Shown here: positions 44,183-53,157 of the stretch, one piece after another
How positions within the stretch are numbered: the stretch's first letter is position 1
Layout: each line of letters opens with the position of its first letter
Assembly: GCA_011947345.1 (NCBI GenBank)
Contig: JAAVTG010000577.1
Location: 117,358-181,357 of the forward strand
From: Phytophthora quininea
Lineage: Eukaryota > Oomycota > Peronosporomycetes > Peronosporales > Peronosporaceae
DNA length: 64,000 nt
Direction: 5' to 3'
The notes under the pieces: generated by a model
Databases searched by the model: none
Told to the model about the DNA's origin: nothing
What the model saw: only the letters and a program-made list of their open reading frames with translations
Translations under genes and position numbers: made by a program

Positions 44183-45000
44183 ATGCCTCCCACGAATGCC
44201 CAGCTTCGTGCTGAGATCGATCGACTCAACCAGGCGATGGCGGACCGCTCAAGAGTTCCAAGCCAATTGCCCAAGTTCACGGGGAAGCGAGGGGAAGACG
44301 TGAGGGAGTGGCTGTTCCAAGTGGAGAACGCGTGCCGGATCAACGGCATCGCAATTGAAAACGAGAGCGCCCGCCTGCCAGGCATCGCAGGATCAGCGAT
44401 GGAGAAGCCGGCGTCCGGCTGGTTTCTCCACTGGTCATCGACGACACCGAGTGGGGAGCACACGTGGGGATTTTCCGTGAGCATGTGCTCCAACACTTCG
44501 AGGCGTCGAACTACCAGTCGGTGCTGCGAGAGAAACTCCAGCGTCTCAAGCAAACGGCGGACATCGAGACGTACAACGGCGAGTACTCTGCTCTCATCTT
44601 CCGTGTCGAAGGAATGAGCGTTCTTGATCAAGTACTGTGTTATGCAAACGGGCTGAAGCCCCGCACGCGCAGCTACGTCAAACTTGAGAATCCTGAAACG
44701 CTGAGTGGCGCCATGGATCTCGCGGTCAAGTACGAGGTCACCCACTTCGTAGAAGAAGCACGTGACCGTCAAGTTCACCAAGACAAGACGAAAACTCCAA
44801 GCAACCGCAGCTCAGCTCCAGGGAAACGCTCAAAGAGCAAACCCCTCCGTGGCAAAGGCCGTTTCAAAGCGAGTTCGAAGTCTAAAGATGGCGAGAGCCG
44901 CACGTGCTTCTTCTGCAAGAAACCCGGCCATATTAAGGCTGATTGCTTCGCTTGGAAGAAGGAACAAGCCAAACAGGGAAACGACAAACCACGTCAGTGA
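44183..45000 (+). CDS. gag: Gypsy Gag
   Basis: Gag packages the element RNA into virus-like particles. ATG at 44,183 (MPPTNAQLRAEIDRLNQAMA, a short coiled coil). The capsid-like part includes LPKFTGKRGEDVREWLFQVE and, after a one-base gap near 44,440, GIFREHVLQHFEASNYQSVL and VLCYANGLKPRTRSYVKLEN. A basic linker (KTKTPSNRSSAPGKRSKSK is the kind of sequence seen) leads to a zinc knuckle, CFFCKKPGHIKADC, and the frame stops at 45,000. Length of about 272 residues is normal for chromoviruses. The protease follows in the next frame back. Confidence 0.88.
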
Positions 45001-45893
45001 GCGAGGGTCCTGGCGTGGTCGAGAAAGTAGCCGGAACCGTTAAGCTGGAGAATATCAGCCTCAACCTTCTGTGCGAAAACCCTCTGGTATACAAGTCGCG
45101 CCCACTGTTCACTGTGTCGGGAGAAATCACCGTGAACAACACGTGCATCAAGACACGAAGCATGTTGCTAGATAGCGGTGCCACCACAATCTATGTGTCG
45201 CGAAAATGGGTCAACGAGCACCAGCTCCAGACCACCAAGTTCGATGACAAGAATATTCGTGTCAAACTTGGAGATAATCAAATCGTCGAGGCAGCACTGG
45301 AAGTGTTGCTGCTGCATATCATGGCAGCGGGATCGGACAAGGCGTACAGGTGCGTCGCGGTTGTCTATGATATCCCGGACGAATTCGACTGCATCCTTGG
45401 GATTCCGTTCTTCGAGGACACGCAGCCGAAGATCAACTGGAGAAGTCGCAGGATCGAAGGAACAACAATAGAGACTCAGCGAGTCAAGCGAGCAATCGAG
45501 GTCAGTGTACCGATCGAGGAAGGCGGACCGGTGAATGCCTCCGGGCTTCGGAGATCTGTCGGGGCGAAAGGTCTATCGGCGAAAAGACCCGATTCCTGTC
45601 GAGGCGCCGCGCTGGAAACGGATGTGAAGTCACCTGACAATCTTGTTCGCGAAGCTGCGTTGAGTAGCGCCCCAAGTGTTGTTTGCGAACAACAACAAGA
45701 AGCTTCAGTCGGCAGAGGTCCGACACGAGAAGACAGCACGAAGTCGTCTTCGGATAAGGACGTAGTGCGTGCGGAAAGCAGCAACGTCCGGGGAAAAGAC
45801 ACCGTCGTAGACAAGATGTTCATGATGGGTGTTGTCGATGATAACGGTGTGCAGACCAAATTCATCACGCGAAAAAACTTCGGAAGTTCTTGA
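45001..45893 (+). CDS. Gypsy aspartic protease domain
   Basis: The protease cuts the Gag-Pol polyprotein. Its frame is one base back from gag and overlaps it. The active-site motif is LLDSGATTIYVS, with the flap region NIRVKLGDNQIVEAA and the second hydrophobic motif FDCILGIPFF. A Ser/Glu-rich linker of about 100 residues (EDSTKSSSDKDVVRAESSNV) follows. The frame stops at 45,893, just after the AAAAAAC heptamer that joins it to the reverse transcriptase frame. Confidence 0.88.
45872..45878 (+). promoter_or_regulatory. Possible -1 frameshift site A AAA AAC between protease and RT
   Basis: In the protease frame the codons are CGA AAA AAC, so the heptamer A-AAA-AAC is in register for tandem slippage by -1, which would carry the ribosome into the reverse transcriptase frame fifteen bases before the stop at 45,891-45,893. 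This is the classic type of slippery site. The same frame change also results if one A was lost in sequencing, as seems to have happened at many other places in this window. Confidence 0.4.
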
Positions 45894-47830
45894 GGATCAA
45901 GACGAAGACTCCAGAAGAACCTGACTTCATGTTGGTTCTGACGAATGATACGATAAAGAACGTCGCACGCTCACTGCAACGGCGTGACCAACCCGACAAT
46001 GTCGGAACAGCGAAAGCGCAACGCTACCTGGAAACAGATTGGGAGAGTTTCCGGTCGAATCCAGCTTTTGACCTGTTGACGGAGTATAAGGACACGGTGT
46101 TCCGTCCCGAACTTCCTGAGGGTCTTCCAGAGAAGCGAGAGATCGAGCACCGGATCGACGTGAAAGACCCAAATCTCGCTATGTATCGGCAACAGTGGCG
46201 ACAATCACCGGAGCAACAACGCGAGATAGTGCTCTGGGTTGAAGATATGGTGAAGAAGAAACTCATCAGACCAAGTATCAGCCCACATGCTGCGCCAACG
46301 TTCTGTGTCCAGAAGCCTGTCGGATGGCGGATTGTCCATGACTATCGGTACTTGAATTCCAACACAATCCGCCAAAGTATCCCGATGACAAGGAAAGAAG
46401 ACATCCTGGACGCAATGGCGGGAGCATACTGGTTTTCGACGATGGATTTGATGTCGGCGTATTACCAAGTTCGCATGCGAGAAGAGGACATCAAGTTCAC
46501 GGCATTTCAAGCACCAAACGGACTTTGGGAGTATCTTGTGCTGCCCATGGGAGTCTGTAACGCGCCAGCAACAATGCATCGCTTGACTTCAAAGATGTTT
46601 CGTGGGATGGAGAACACGAAGTCGTTCTACGACGACATTTACATCTTCACGAAGTCACCGCAGATTGAAGAGCACTTGGAAGCGATTCGAAAGACGTTAA
46701 ACATCTTACGCGACAACAAGCTGTACGTCAAGCTCTCCAAGTGTGTCTTCTGCGCAGACGAGATTCCTTGTCTTGGAGATTTCGTCGGACGAAATGGCGT
46801 ACGCATGGATCCCGATAAGGTACAGACCATAAGGGACTGGCCCGTACCACGAACCCAAGAGGAGCTTCACAGCTTTCTAGGCTTGACAGGTTACGTCCAA
46901 CGATTTTGTCCAGAGTACGCTTCGCTAACAGCAACCATGTTCGCGCTATTAAAGAAAACGAACAAGCGTAACGCAAAGATCCACTTCAGCGACGAGCAGC
47001 TGAAGAACTTCAAAGAGCTGAAACGGCGGTTGTGCAACCCGCCAGTGCTGCATTTGCCTGATTTCACACAGCCCATGCACTTGCGTACGGACGCAAGCAA
47101 GTTTGCGGTTGGAGGCGTTCTCTTCCAAGTTGTTGACGGCGTGGAGCGACCACTCGCTTATACCAGCCGGAAGATGAAGTCAGCCGAATTGAATTATCCA
47201 ACACAGCAGCAAGAACTTTTGGCCATTGTACACGCACTTGCCGCTTTCCGGATATATTGCTTGGACAAACCACCAATAGTGGAAACAGACCACAAGAGTC
47301 TCGAGGGGCTCTTTACGCAAAAGATGGCAAATCGACGTCTTGCACGCTGGTACGACATCCTCGCCGAGTATCAACCGATATTCTCACATCTTCCGGGCGC
47401 GAAGAATGGGATCGCTGACGCCTTGAGCAGACGACCAGACTTGCAACCGGAGACGAAGTTCTTCCATGATCTAAGTGTCACAAGCTTCAACAACTCGTCG
47501 TTCCAGCTAGAGATAACGGAGGTGGCGACGGACAGCGATTTGGTTAAGGACATCAAAGCATCATACTCAAAGGACCGCGAGACACGTGCAATCTTGGCAG
47601 CCATCAGGGATCGTGCGCAAATGGAGAACCATCGGAAATCCAAGCAACAGCGAAAGAAGTACAGGAACTACACGGAGGTTCAGGATCTGTTATGGTACCA
47701 ATCCCCAGTGGATGATGTTCCTCGGCTCGTAGTTCCCAACTCGCTGAAGCTTCGTCTACGTATCATCGGCGAATGTCACGAGTCCAACTACGGGGCCACC
47801 CCGGTGCAGAGCGCACGTACTTATCGCTAG
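45890..47830 (+). CDS. pol: Gypsy reverse transcriptase and RNase H
   Basis: It copies element RNA into DNA. In order: PELPEGLPEKREIEHRID before the fingers, APTFCVQKPVGWRIVHDYRY, FSTMDLMSAYYQVRM (first catalytic Asp), LVLPMGVCNAPATMHRL, the active-site pair in FYDDIYIFTK (usually Y-x-D-D), and CLGDFVGRNGVRMDPDKV. RNase H has LRTDASKFAVGGVLF, NYPTQQQELLAIVHAL, ETDHKSLEGLF and GIADALSRRP. The frame is open for 646 residues, a sign of an intact gene. It ends at 47,830 where one G appears to be missing from a G run near 47,798, after which integrase continues. Confidence 0.95.
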   Translation: MRIKTKTPEEPDFMLVLTNDTIKNVARSLQRRDQPDNVGTAKAQRYLETDWESFRSNPAFDLLTEYKDTVFRPELPEGLPEKREIEHRIDVKDPNLAMYRQQWRQSPEQQREIVLWVEDMVKKKLIRPSISPHAAPTFCVQKPVGWRIVHDYRYLNSNTIRQSIPMTRKEDILDAMAGAYWFSTMDLMSAYYQVRMREEDIKFTAFQAPNGLWEYLVLPMGVCNAPATMHRLTSKMFRGMENTKSFYDDIYIFTKSPQIEEHLEAIRKTLNILRDNKLYVKLSKCVFCADEIPCLGDFVGRNGVRMDPDKVQTIRDWPVPRTQEELHSFLGLTGYVQRFCPEYASLTATMFALLKKTNKRNAKIHFSDEQLKNFKELKRRLCNPPVLHLPDFTQPMHLRTDASKFAVGGVLFQVVDGVERPLAYTSRKMKSAELNYPTQQQELLAIVHALAAFRIYCLDKPPIVETDHKSLEGLFTQKMANRRLARWYDILAEYQPIFSHLPGAKNGIADALSRRPDLQPETKFFHDLSVTSFNNSSFQLEITEVATDSDLVKDIKASYSKDRETRAILAAIRDRAQMENHRKSKQQRKKYRNYTEVQDLLWYQSPVDDVPRLVVPNSLKLRLRIIGECHESNYGATPVQSARTYR

Positions 47831-49056
47831 CGCGAAATTGGTACTGGTCCAAGATGTTCAAGTCAATTCAAAAGTACATTGCAGACTGTGAACCATGTCG
47901 TCGGAACAAGCCACGGTTGACGAAACCACCAGGACTTCTAGAACCACTTCGTATACCAGATGAAAGATGGCGATCCATTTCCATGGACTTCATCACGGAT
48001 CTACCACCCACGAAGGGCAAAGTAGACTCGATCTGGGTAGTTGTCGACCGATTGACCAAGAGATGTCACTTCGTGCCGACTACGAAAACGGTAACAGCAG
48101 AAGGTGTAGCTCGTCTGTTCATCGACCACATCTGGCGACATCACGGAATGCCGACAAGCATCGTGTCCGATCGAGATCGCAAATTCGTGTCTGCCTTTTG
48201 GCAGTACGTTTTCAAGTCCATCGGTACGACGCTGAACATGACGGTAGCCCATCGTGCTCAAGGCGACGGTCAGACGGAACGAATGAATCGGACGCTGGAA
48301 GAATATCTTCGTAGTTTTGTGGGGCCACAGCAGGACGACTGGGATCTCCACCTCGCCAACGCAGAGTTTGCAGTTAACTCGACCGTGAATTCGAGCACGA
48401 AGACTACTCCCTTCGAGGCAGACCTGGGATACGTTCCTTTGAACCCTCTGCAACTGACCACGGAGCAACTAAAGGGAGTGGTCATCAGCAAACGTGGAGC
48501 CGAATTCCAAGAGAAACAAGCTGCAATACTGTTGCGATGTCGTGAAGCTCTAGCGCAGGCACAAGAGCGGATGAAAGATGTGTACAACCACAATCGTCAA
48601 GAGCAAGAATTCCAAGTCGGCGATCGTGTGTACCTTAGCACGCAGCATTTGGACCCAAAACACACAGGGTTGCCAAATTCGTCGAAATTGGGGCCGAAGT
48701 GGATTGGACCATACAGTGTTGTCCGACGCATCCACAACCACGCATATGAGCTGAATATCCAGTCAGGAAACAAGCTCCATCCAGTTTTTAACACGGGGTC
48801 GTTAAAACCTTACATCACGCCGACACGAAGTTCCCGCCCCCATGATGTGGTAATGGCCGACGGAAGTATCGGCCAACTCGTGAATCGACTCCTCGGGAAA
48901 CGAACACGAAAACGGCGCGTGCAGTTTCTGGTGGAGTGGGTGGGTGAAGAAGACCCGACTTGGGAACCAGTCGAGAACTTATCACAAATTCCAAATTTGA
49001 TCGCGGAATTTGAAAACCAACGGAAAACCAAACGAAGAAGACGAAAAAGAAATTGA
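47773..49056 (+). CDS. Gypsy integrase with C-terminal chromodomain
   Basis: Integrase inserts the cDNA. The zinc domain uses the His residues at the RT end (CHES and GHPGAERTY) with CEPC. The DDE core has SMDFITDLPPTKGKVDSIWV, IVSDRDRKFVSAFW and GQTERMNRTLEEYLRSF. GPYSVVRRIHNHAYELNI belongs to the GPY/F module. The end (QLVNRLLGKRTRKRRVQFLV, then EWVGEEDPTWEPVENL) is a chromodomain with aromatic positions for methyl-lysine reading, which in chromoviruses directs insertion to heterochromatin. A Lys/Arg tail closes the protein at 49,056. Confidence 0.95.
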   Translation: MSRVQLRGHPGAERTYLSLARNWYWSKMFKSIQKYIADCEPCRRNKPRLTKPPGLLEPLRIPDERWRSISMDFITDLPPTKGKVDSIWVVVDRLTKRCHFVPTTKTVTAEGVARLFIDHIWRHHGMPTSIVSDRDRKFVSAFWQYVFKSIGTTLNMTVAHRAQGDGQTERMNRTLEEYLRSFVGPQQDDWDLHLANAEFAVNSTVNSSTKTTPFEADLGYVPLNPLQLTTEQLKGVVISKRGAEFQEKQAAILLRCREALAQAQERMKDVYNHNRQEQEFQVGDRVYLSTQHLDPKHTGLPNSSKLGPKWIGPYSVVRRIHNHAYELNIQSGNKLHPVFNTGSLKPYITPTRSSRPHDVVMADGSIGQLVNRLLGKRTRKRRVQFLVEWVGEEDPTWEPVENLSQIPNLIAEFENQRKTKRRRRKRN

Positions 49057-49102
49057 AAGGGGAAAGCGTATCTCCTAGACGTCCGCAGTTACTGCAACAT
49101 CT

Positions 49103-50690
49103 TCAGGCGCTTGACGACTTCTTTTCGCTGCGCTTCTTGCGTTTCCCACTTCTACCTTGGAATTCCGGAACGATCTCCACAAAGTTCATAAAGCGAACGT
49201 ATTGAATCCAGAGCTGGTTCTCAAGCGTTTGAATTTTGTACGGCGGTTCGGACTTCTCATCATACCCGTCCAGGACTTGAACAAACTGGGGTGAGTGAAC
49301 GACGATAACAAAGCAGTGCTCGAGGTCTCCATCACCAGCACACGTGAGGTAAACTCCCGGATCCAGCCCATAAACGAAGACAGCAAAGCGTTCGACATTG
49401 TGGTAAGAATTCTTCACCACCTTGCGACAAAGCTTCTCGTAATTCAACTCGATCTGGAGAGAACGGAGATACTCGTAGAAGGCAGCAGCATCTCGGCGAA
49501 GGACACCGTATTCCATGTTCCGAGGATACGCGTCCTCAAACGCGTCCCACATTTTCAGCGTGACCAGGTCGCGGCGGCCCAGGTAGGTACACGCCATTTG
49601 AAATGCCTCCAGAAAGCACAGGCCAGAATCAGAGGCGTAGGCACCAGCGAAGTTCGCTTTCCGGTACTTCGTGAACGGTAGCCTGGAACCGGAAGCCTTC
49701 CATTCATCAACTTGACGCATCATCTCAGGATAATCTACCAGATTCTCCATCCACACGTAGCTCAATTCAAGAGGACGGCCTCTCCACTGCACGAGATATG
49801 ACCGGTGTGGGGATCACCATCGCTATCCAACAAACGCACTAAGTCGAAACGTTTGTTGGGGTCAATGGGAGCCGTCAAGTCGTAGTGGTTCTTCCAATTG
49901 GAAGTGGGATGCCGCTCTGGCGGGGAGGCAATGGCTTTGGGTGACAGACGCGCGGAATATCTGCACGGCGACGAAGTCTCTGAAGCGGGCGGCTTCTGTC
50001 GGGACCATCGTCATCCGCAGCGTTAAGCTCATCTGCCAAGCCGCATAGATCGTCATCGACACTTGGTCTATTATCATCAGTTAACGGGAGGGAAGGCACC
50101 GCAGGCGGCGGAGAAGGTGGGACGACACGTCCGTCCTCACAGGAGCCATCAACGGACGACTCCACAGAGATCAGCAGGGCTTCTACAGCCTGCACAACGA
50201 GCGGCTCAACGTCACCAATCAAGCCGACCACCACAGGGGCCGTGGCCGACGACCGAGCTGCAGAAGCGGCGGTCTCCATCCAACACCAGGATCCGGCCAC
50301 GGTACCGAAGCACCGAGGACAGCCAAGCGCCGACGAATTCCACGCTCCACAGCCCAGCCAACAAGCGGAGGCCCAACAAGCGGCAGCGACCCAACAAGCG
50401 GCGGCGGTCCAACAGCAGCGGCCCAACAACAGCAGCGGCGGCCCAGTAACAGCAGCGGCGGCCCAGTAACAGCGGCGGCGGCCCAACAAGTGGCGGCGGC
50501 CCAACAGCAGCGGCCCAACAACAGCGGCCCAACAACAGCGGCAGCGGCCCAACAAGCGGCGGCGGTCCAACAGCAGCGGCCCAACAACAGCGGCGGCGGC
50601 CCAGTAACAGCGGCGGCGGCCCAACAAGCGGCGGCGGTCGGGCGGCGGCAGTCCAGCGAAGATTCCGAAGTGAGAGTGATTTCTGTGGAG
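49103..50690 (-). CDS. Antisense accessory gene in the Gypsy element: chromodomain plus papain-like peptidase pattern
   Basis: Between integrase and 3' LTR, on the strand opposite to gag-pol. The N-terminal part is low in complexity (Pro/Ala-rich, over the GC-rich repeat) and its start is unclear. Then come acidic TDDNRPSVDDDLCGLADELN and HPTSNWKNHYDLTAPIDPNK, a chromodomain (RFDLVRLLDSDGD, YLVQWRGRPLELSYVWMENL), then a domain with SDSGLCFLEAFQMACTYLGR, LDPGVYLTCAGDGDLEHCFV and QFVQVLDGYDE. The Cys, His and Asp in that order and spacing resemble papain-like peptidases. The tail is basic (GRSGKRKKRSEKKSSSA). Two one-base gaps (near 49,800 and 49,940) split the frame. The role is unknown; chromatin binding and proteolysis are inferences from motifs. 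Confidence 0.6.
50370..50655. repeat. GC-rich degenerate tandem repeat
   Basis: Words GGCCCAACAACAGC, GGCGGCCCAGTAACAGC and GGCCCAACAAGCGGCGGC alternate about fifteen times. Read on the plus strand they give Gln/Ala/Pro/Asn peptides, and on the minus strand Leu/Gly/Arg/Ala peptides. The repeat covers the 5' end of the antisense gene and the approach to the 3' LTR. Confidence 0.85.
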
Positions 50691-50697
50691 GGGTGAG
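50683..50697 (+). other. Polypurine-tract-like sequence
   Basis: TGTGGAGGGGTGAG lies immediately before the 3' LTR, where plus-strand DNA synthesis would be primed. Confidence 0.5.
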
Positions 50698-50875
50698 TGT
50701 ATCCAATCAGAGGAAAGGATTTAAATGTCTAGGAATTGTATAGTATAGTATTTTTAATATAACAGCAGACGTAGGGCAGCTGTGGAGGCCACGTGGCCTC
50801 CATCCGCCTGAACTGCTGGGGGACGGCACTCTTGTATTTGGCCGCCCTCCCCACAGATCTCCGAACCTGATAAAC
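50698..50875 (+). repeat. 3' LTR of the Gypsy element
   Basis: Identical in my reading to the 5' LTR over its full length, starting TGTATCCAATCAGAGG and ending CCTGATAAAC. The host sequence AACTGAATCC follows. Confidence 0.92.
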
Positions 50876-50885
50876 CAACTGAATC

Positions 50886-52240
50886 CACCTATTTATCATT
50901 GGCACCGCCGTTGGCTGGTGTTTCATGAGAATACTTCTCGAACAAAGCTTTCGAAATCAGCTCAAGAAAGAAATTGTGCATTGCGGTATCCAGAAACTTG
51001 AGGAAGCGATGCTTATCCCAAACCAATAAACTCTTCATGACGTTGGGTGTCACGTAACCAGACGCAAGCACGTATTTTATCGACTTGAAATCATCGCTGG
51101 CATCATCTGTATCAATCGTTGAGCAATGTCTCGCTCATGCTCCGTTGACTTGTAATCGAAAGACTCCAAGATATCAATGTCATTGTCGCGATCGCATTTT
51201 CAAGTTTGCGTTGCTGTGTTGAATCGTCTGCGTATTGCAACACGTAGCGTATAATTCCTCCCCAACGACTGTAGCATTTCATCACAACTTCCTCATCTAG
51301 ATCCGAAAACACCTTCTTGTGACAATCCAAATCTTCTTCCCTTCCCCACACTGGCATGTACCGGATCATCGATGGCTCCTTGCTGACGTGACTCCACAAT
51401 TCTCGCTGCGGAGAGGAAGGAGAATGGTCTTGGCCGGGACGTAACTGGGCTTGACTCCATCTACAATATAATACGTCGTGGGGTTTCAAAGGATCTGTCC
51501 AAAGTCTTCATACGACCCGCTAATCACGTTATCGGTAGTAAAGAGAATCCACACATCCATTTTATCGCTCTGGTACCCACAATCTCGCAACGGTTCACCA
51601 AGTATCACAACAGCAAATATCCGAAAAACGTTTTGCCGATGTCAGAATTTCCTATGATAATCAGCTTGGGGCCATTGAGCTGTTGGGTCTACGTCAGAAC
51701 AAGATCCAGTAAGAGCGGATAACAAGGTCGAACGTATATCGGGGCCCTGCTTGTCCACTAATGCAAATACCGCCTGGGAACTGCAGCACATTGCCTGTTT
51801 TGAACGAGAGGGTACTGACGCGAAAATCCTCCCAGAACACCTTGAATCGAGGATCCATCACAATGACCTCATTGATCGGGATACTGGCACTGTCGATGAC
51901 GGGCGACTCTCTTGCAAAAGTTAGATGATTCATTTGCTGGGGCGACAACCTCGAGGAAGTTTGGGAGAGTTCCAAAGTCCACGGGTGTTGCGTCGGTCGC
52001 AGCAAGTGGGTCGACCTCGTCATGATCCTTGTATATCTTGACGGACAAAGCTTCAATACCTCGGAGACTGTCGTGTTTGTCTTTCAGAGTGCGTCGGAAA
52101 CCGGCAATCCTTGCAGTGGACCCACACGCCACATAGTTCGCCGCCGACTGAAAGGCTGTACCAGACATCACGCTGCTGCGTAACTGAGCGCCTGAGCTTC
52201 CTTCTCGTTAGTGCTGCTGTGTGTCTTCTCTTCGCCATCG
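50886..52240 (-). pseudogene. Decayed Crinkler-type NTPase gene
   Basis: Crinklers are secreted oomycete effectors, and many share an NTPase domain of this kind. On the minus strand the pieces run: a start region (from 52,168); a ubiquitin-like or linker part (LRGIEALSVKIYKDHDEV); VIVMDPRFKVFWEDFR; a P-loop GNSDIGKT (about 51,620-51,645); RYMPVWGREEDLDCHKKVF; and CYSRWGGIIRYVLQYADDST. Stops and frame changes in several places, not only single missing bases, separate them, and no secretion signal with an LFLAK motif is seen at the front. The 3' end runs up to the Gypsy insertion. I regard it as non-functional; the membership of the family is inferred from the W-E-D-F-R, P-V-W and R-W-G-G-I motifs. 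Confidence 0.65.
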
Positions 52241-52402
52241 TTGGCCACTGTGCAGTGGGCGCATGAAGCGGCCAATACCCTTCACATCGTGGGTCTCCTC
52301 AATGTTGCCGCTAAAATTAAGATCTAGAGGAGATAATTTACAAGTAGTACGTCTTTTAAATGTATCTCTGTTACAATTCCATCCACACGTTGACAAGCAA
52401 CA

Positions 52403-53034
52403 ATGGCGCTGCACTTCACTCGCCGCGGCTTGCTGGCTGGCCGTCGCGGGCTCCTAACGCGAGTGTTCGCCAGCACCACCTCCGGTGCCGGTTTCTCGTA
52501 CCCTGGGGCGCGGTCGCTGGAGCAGATCGTGAAGTTGGAGCTGCTGGAGACCGAGCAACCGCCGCAGATCGCCAGCATCTGGGAGCAGTTCCACGCCGAC
52601 AAGGACGACGCCGTGGCCACGACACTGCCAGCCCGAGAGTTCCAGGATATTGTGGAGCGCGCTGCTGCTGCGCCCTTCTTCATCTTCCCAGTGTACCGCC
52701 AGGAGGGCTTCTTCAACATGCTGTGCCAGTTCCAGCAGTCGTGCTTCCTGATGACGTATCTGGAGGCGTTTAAGGAAGACCCGAGTGCAGCTCCGCCCTG
52801 TGTGGCTGTGTCGCTCTACGACGAGTTGCTGGCTAAAAGGAGATGGCTTTGGTGCGCGCAGATGTCATCAACATGCTGGACAAGAAGGAGACACAGCTCC
52901 TGCTCAAGCAACTGCTAGCCAGCTACCAGGACAACAAACTCTACGACCACGTCAACAAGTTCAACAACCAGCCGGACCAGTTCGACTTTGAAGCTTACCG
53001 ACTGCTGCTCAAGGGCGCCACCGAGGAAGCTTAG
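52403..53034 (+). CDS. ATPAF1: Mitochondrial ATP synthase F1 assembly factor 1 (Atp11 family)
   Basis: Atp11 binds free beta subunits in the mitochondrial matrix so that the F1 hexamer can form. ATG at 52,403. The first 28 residues (MALHFTRRGLLAGRRGLLTR) are a typical matrix targeting peptide. LEQIVKLELLETEQPPQIAS, IWEQFHADKDD and FFIFPVYRQEGFFNMLCQFQ are the conserved core, and MALVRADVINMLDKKETQLL with YDHVNKFNNQPDQFDFEAYR the C-terminal part. One A seems missing from the A run near 52,845 (AAAAGGAG); the match continues in the next frame to the stop at 53,034. About 210 residues, close to the family size. Confidence 0.85.
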
Positions 53035-53157
53035 ACTACGCGACTTTGGGAAATGCATGTATGTCTTAAAACCTTACCACCGTCTCTCTCTCTCCTAACA
53101 TCTCCAGTACACCACCTACGATCGAATATCCGCTTGGCGTCATCTAAGCAAGCCTAT

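Larger units (their letters stand above)
43970..50875 (+). mobile_element. Complete Ty3/Gypsy chromovirus with identical LTRs
   Basis: Two LTRs of 178 bases (43,970-44,147 and 50,698-50,875) agree at every base I compared. CCAACT stands just outside or at the border on both sides (43,965-43,970 and 50,875-50,880), giving a target duplication of about five bases. Inside, in order: gag, aspartic protease, reverse transcriptase with RNase H, integrase with a C-terminal chromodomain, an antisense gene, a GC-rich repeat and the purine tract before the 3' LTR. Integrase after RT places it in Ty3/Gypsy; the chromodomain makes it a chromovirus. Identical LTRs mean a very recent insertion. Confidence 0.95.

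Noticed and set aside
44183..49056. Programmed frameshifting at every gag-pol junction
   Set aside because: Only the protease-RT junction has a slippery heptamer; the same kind of frame gap appears in host genes where frameshifting is not expected.
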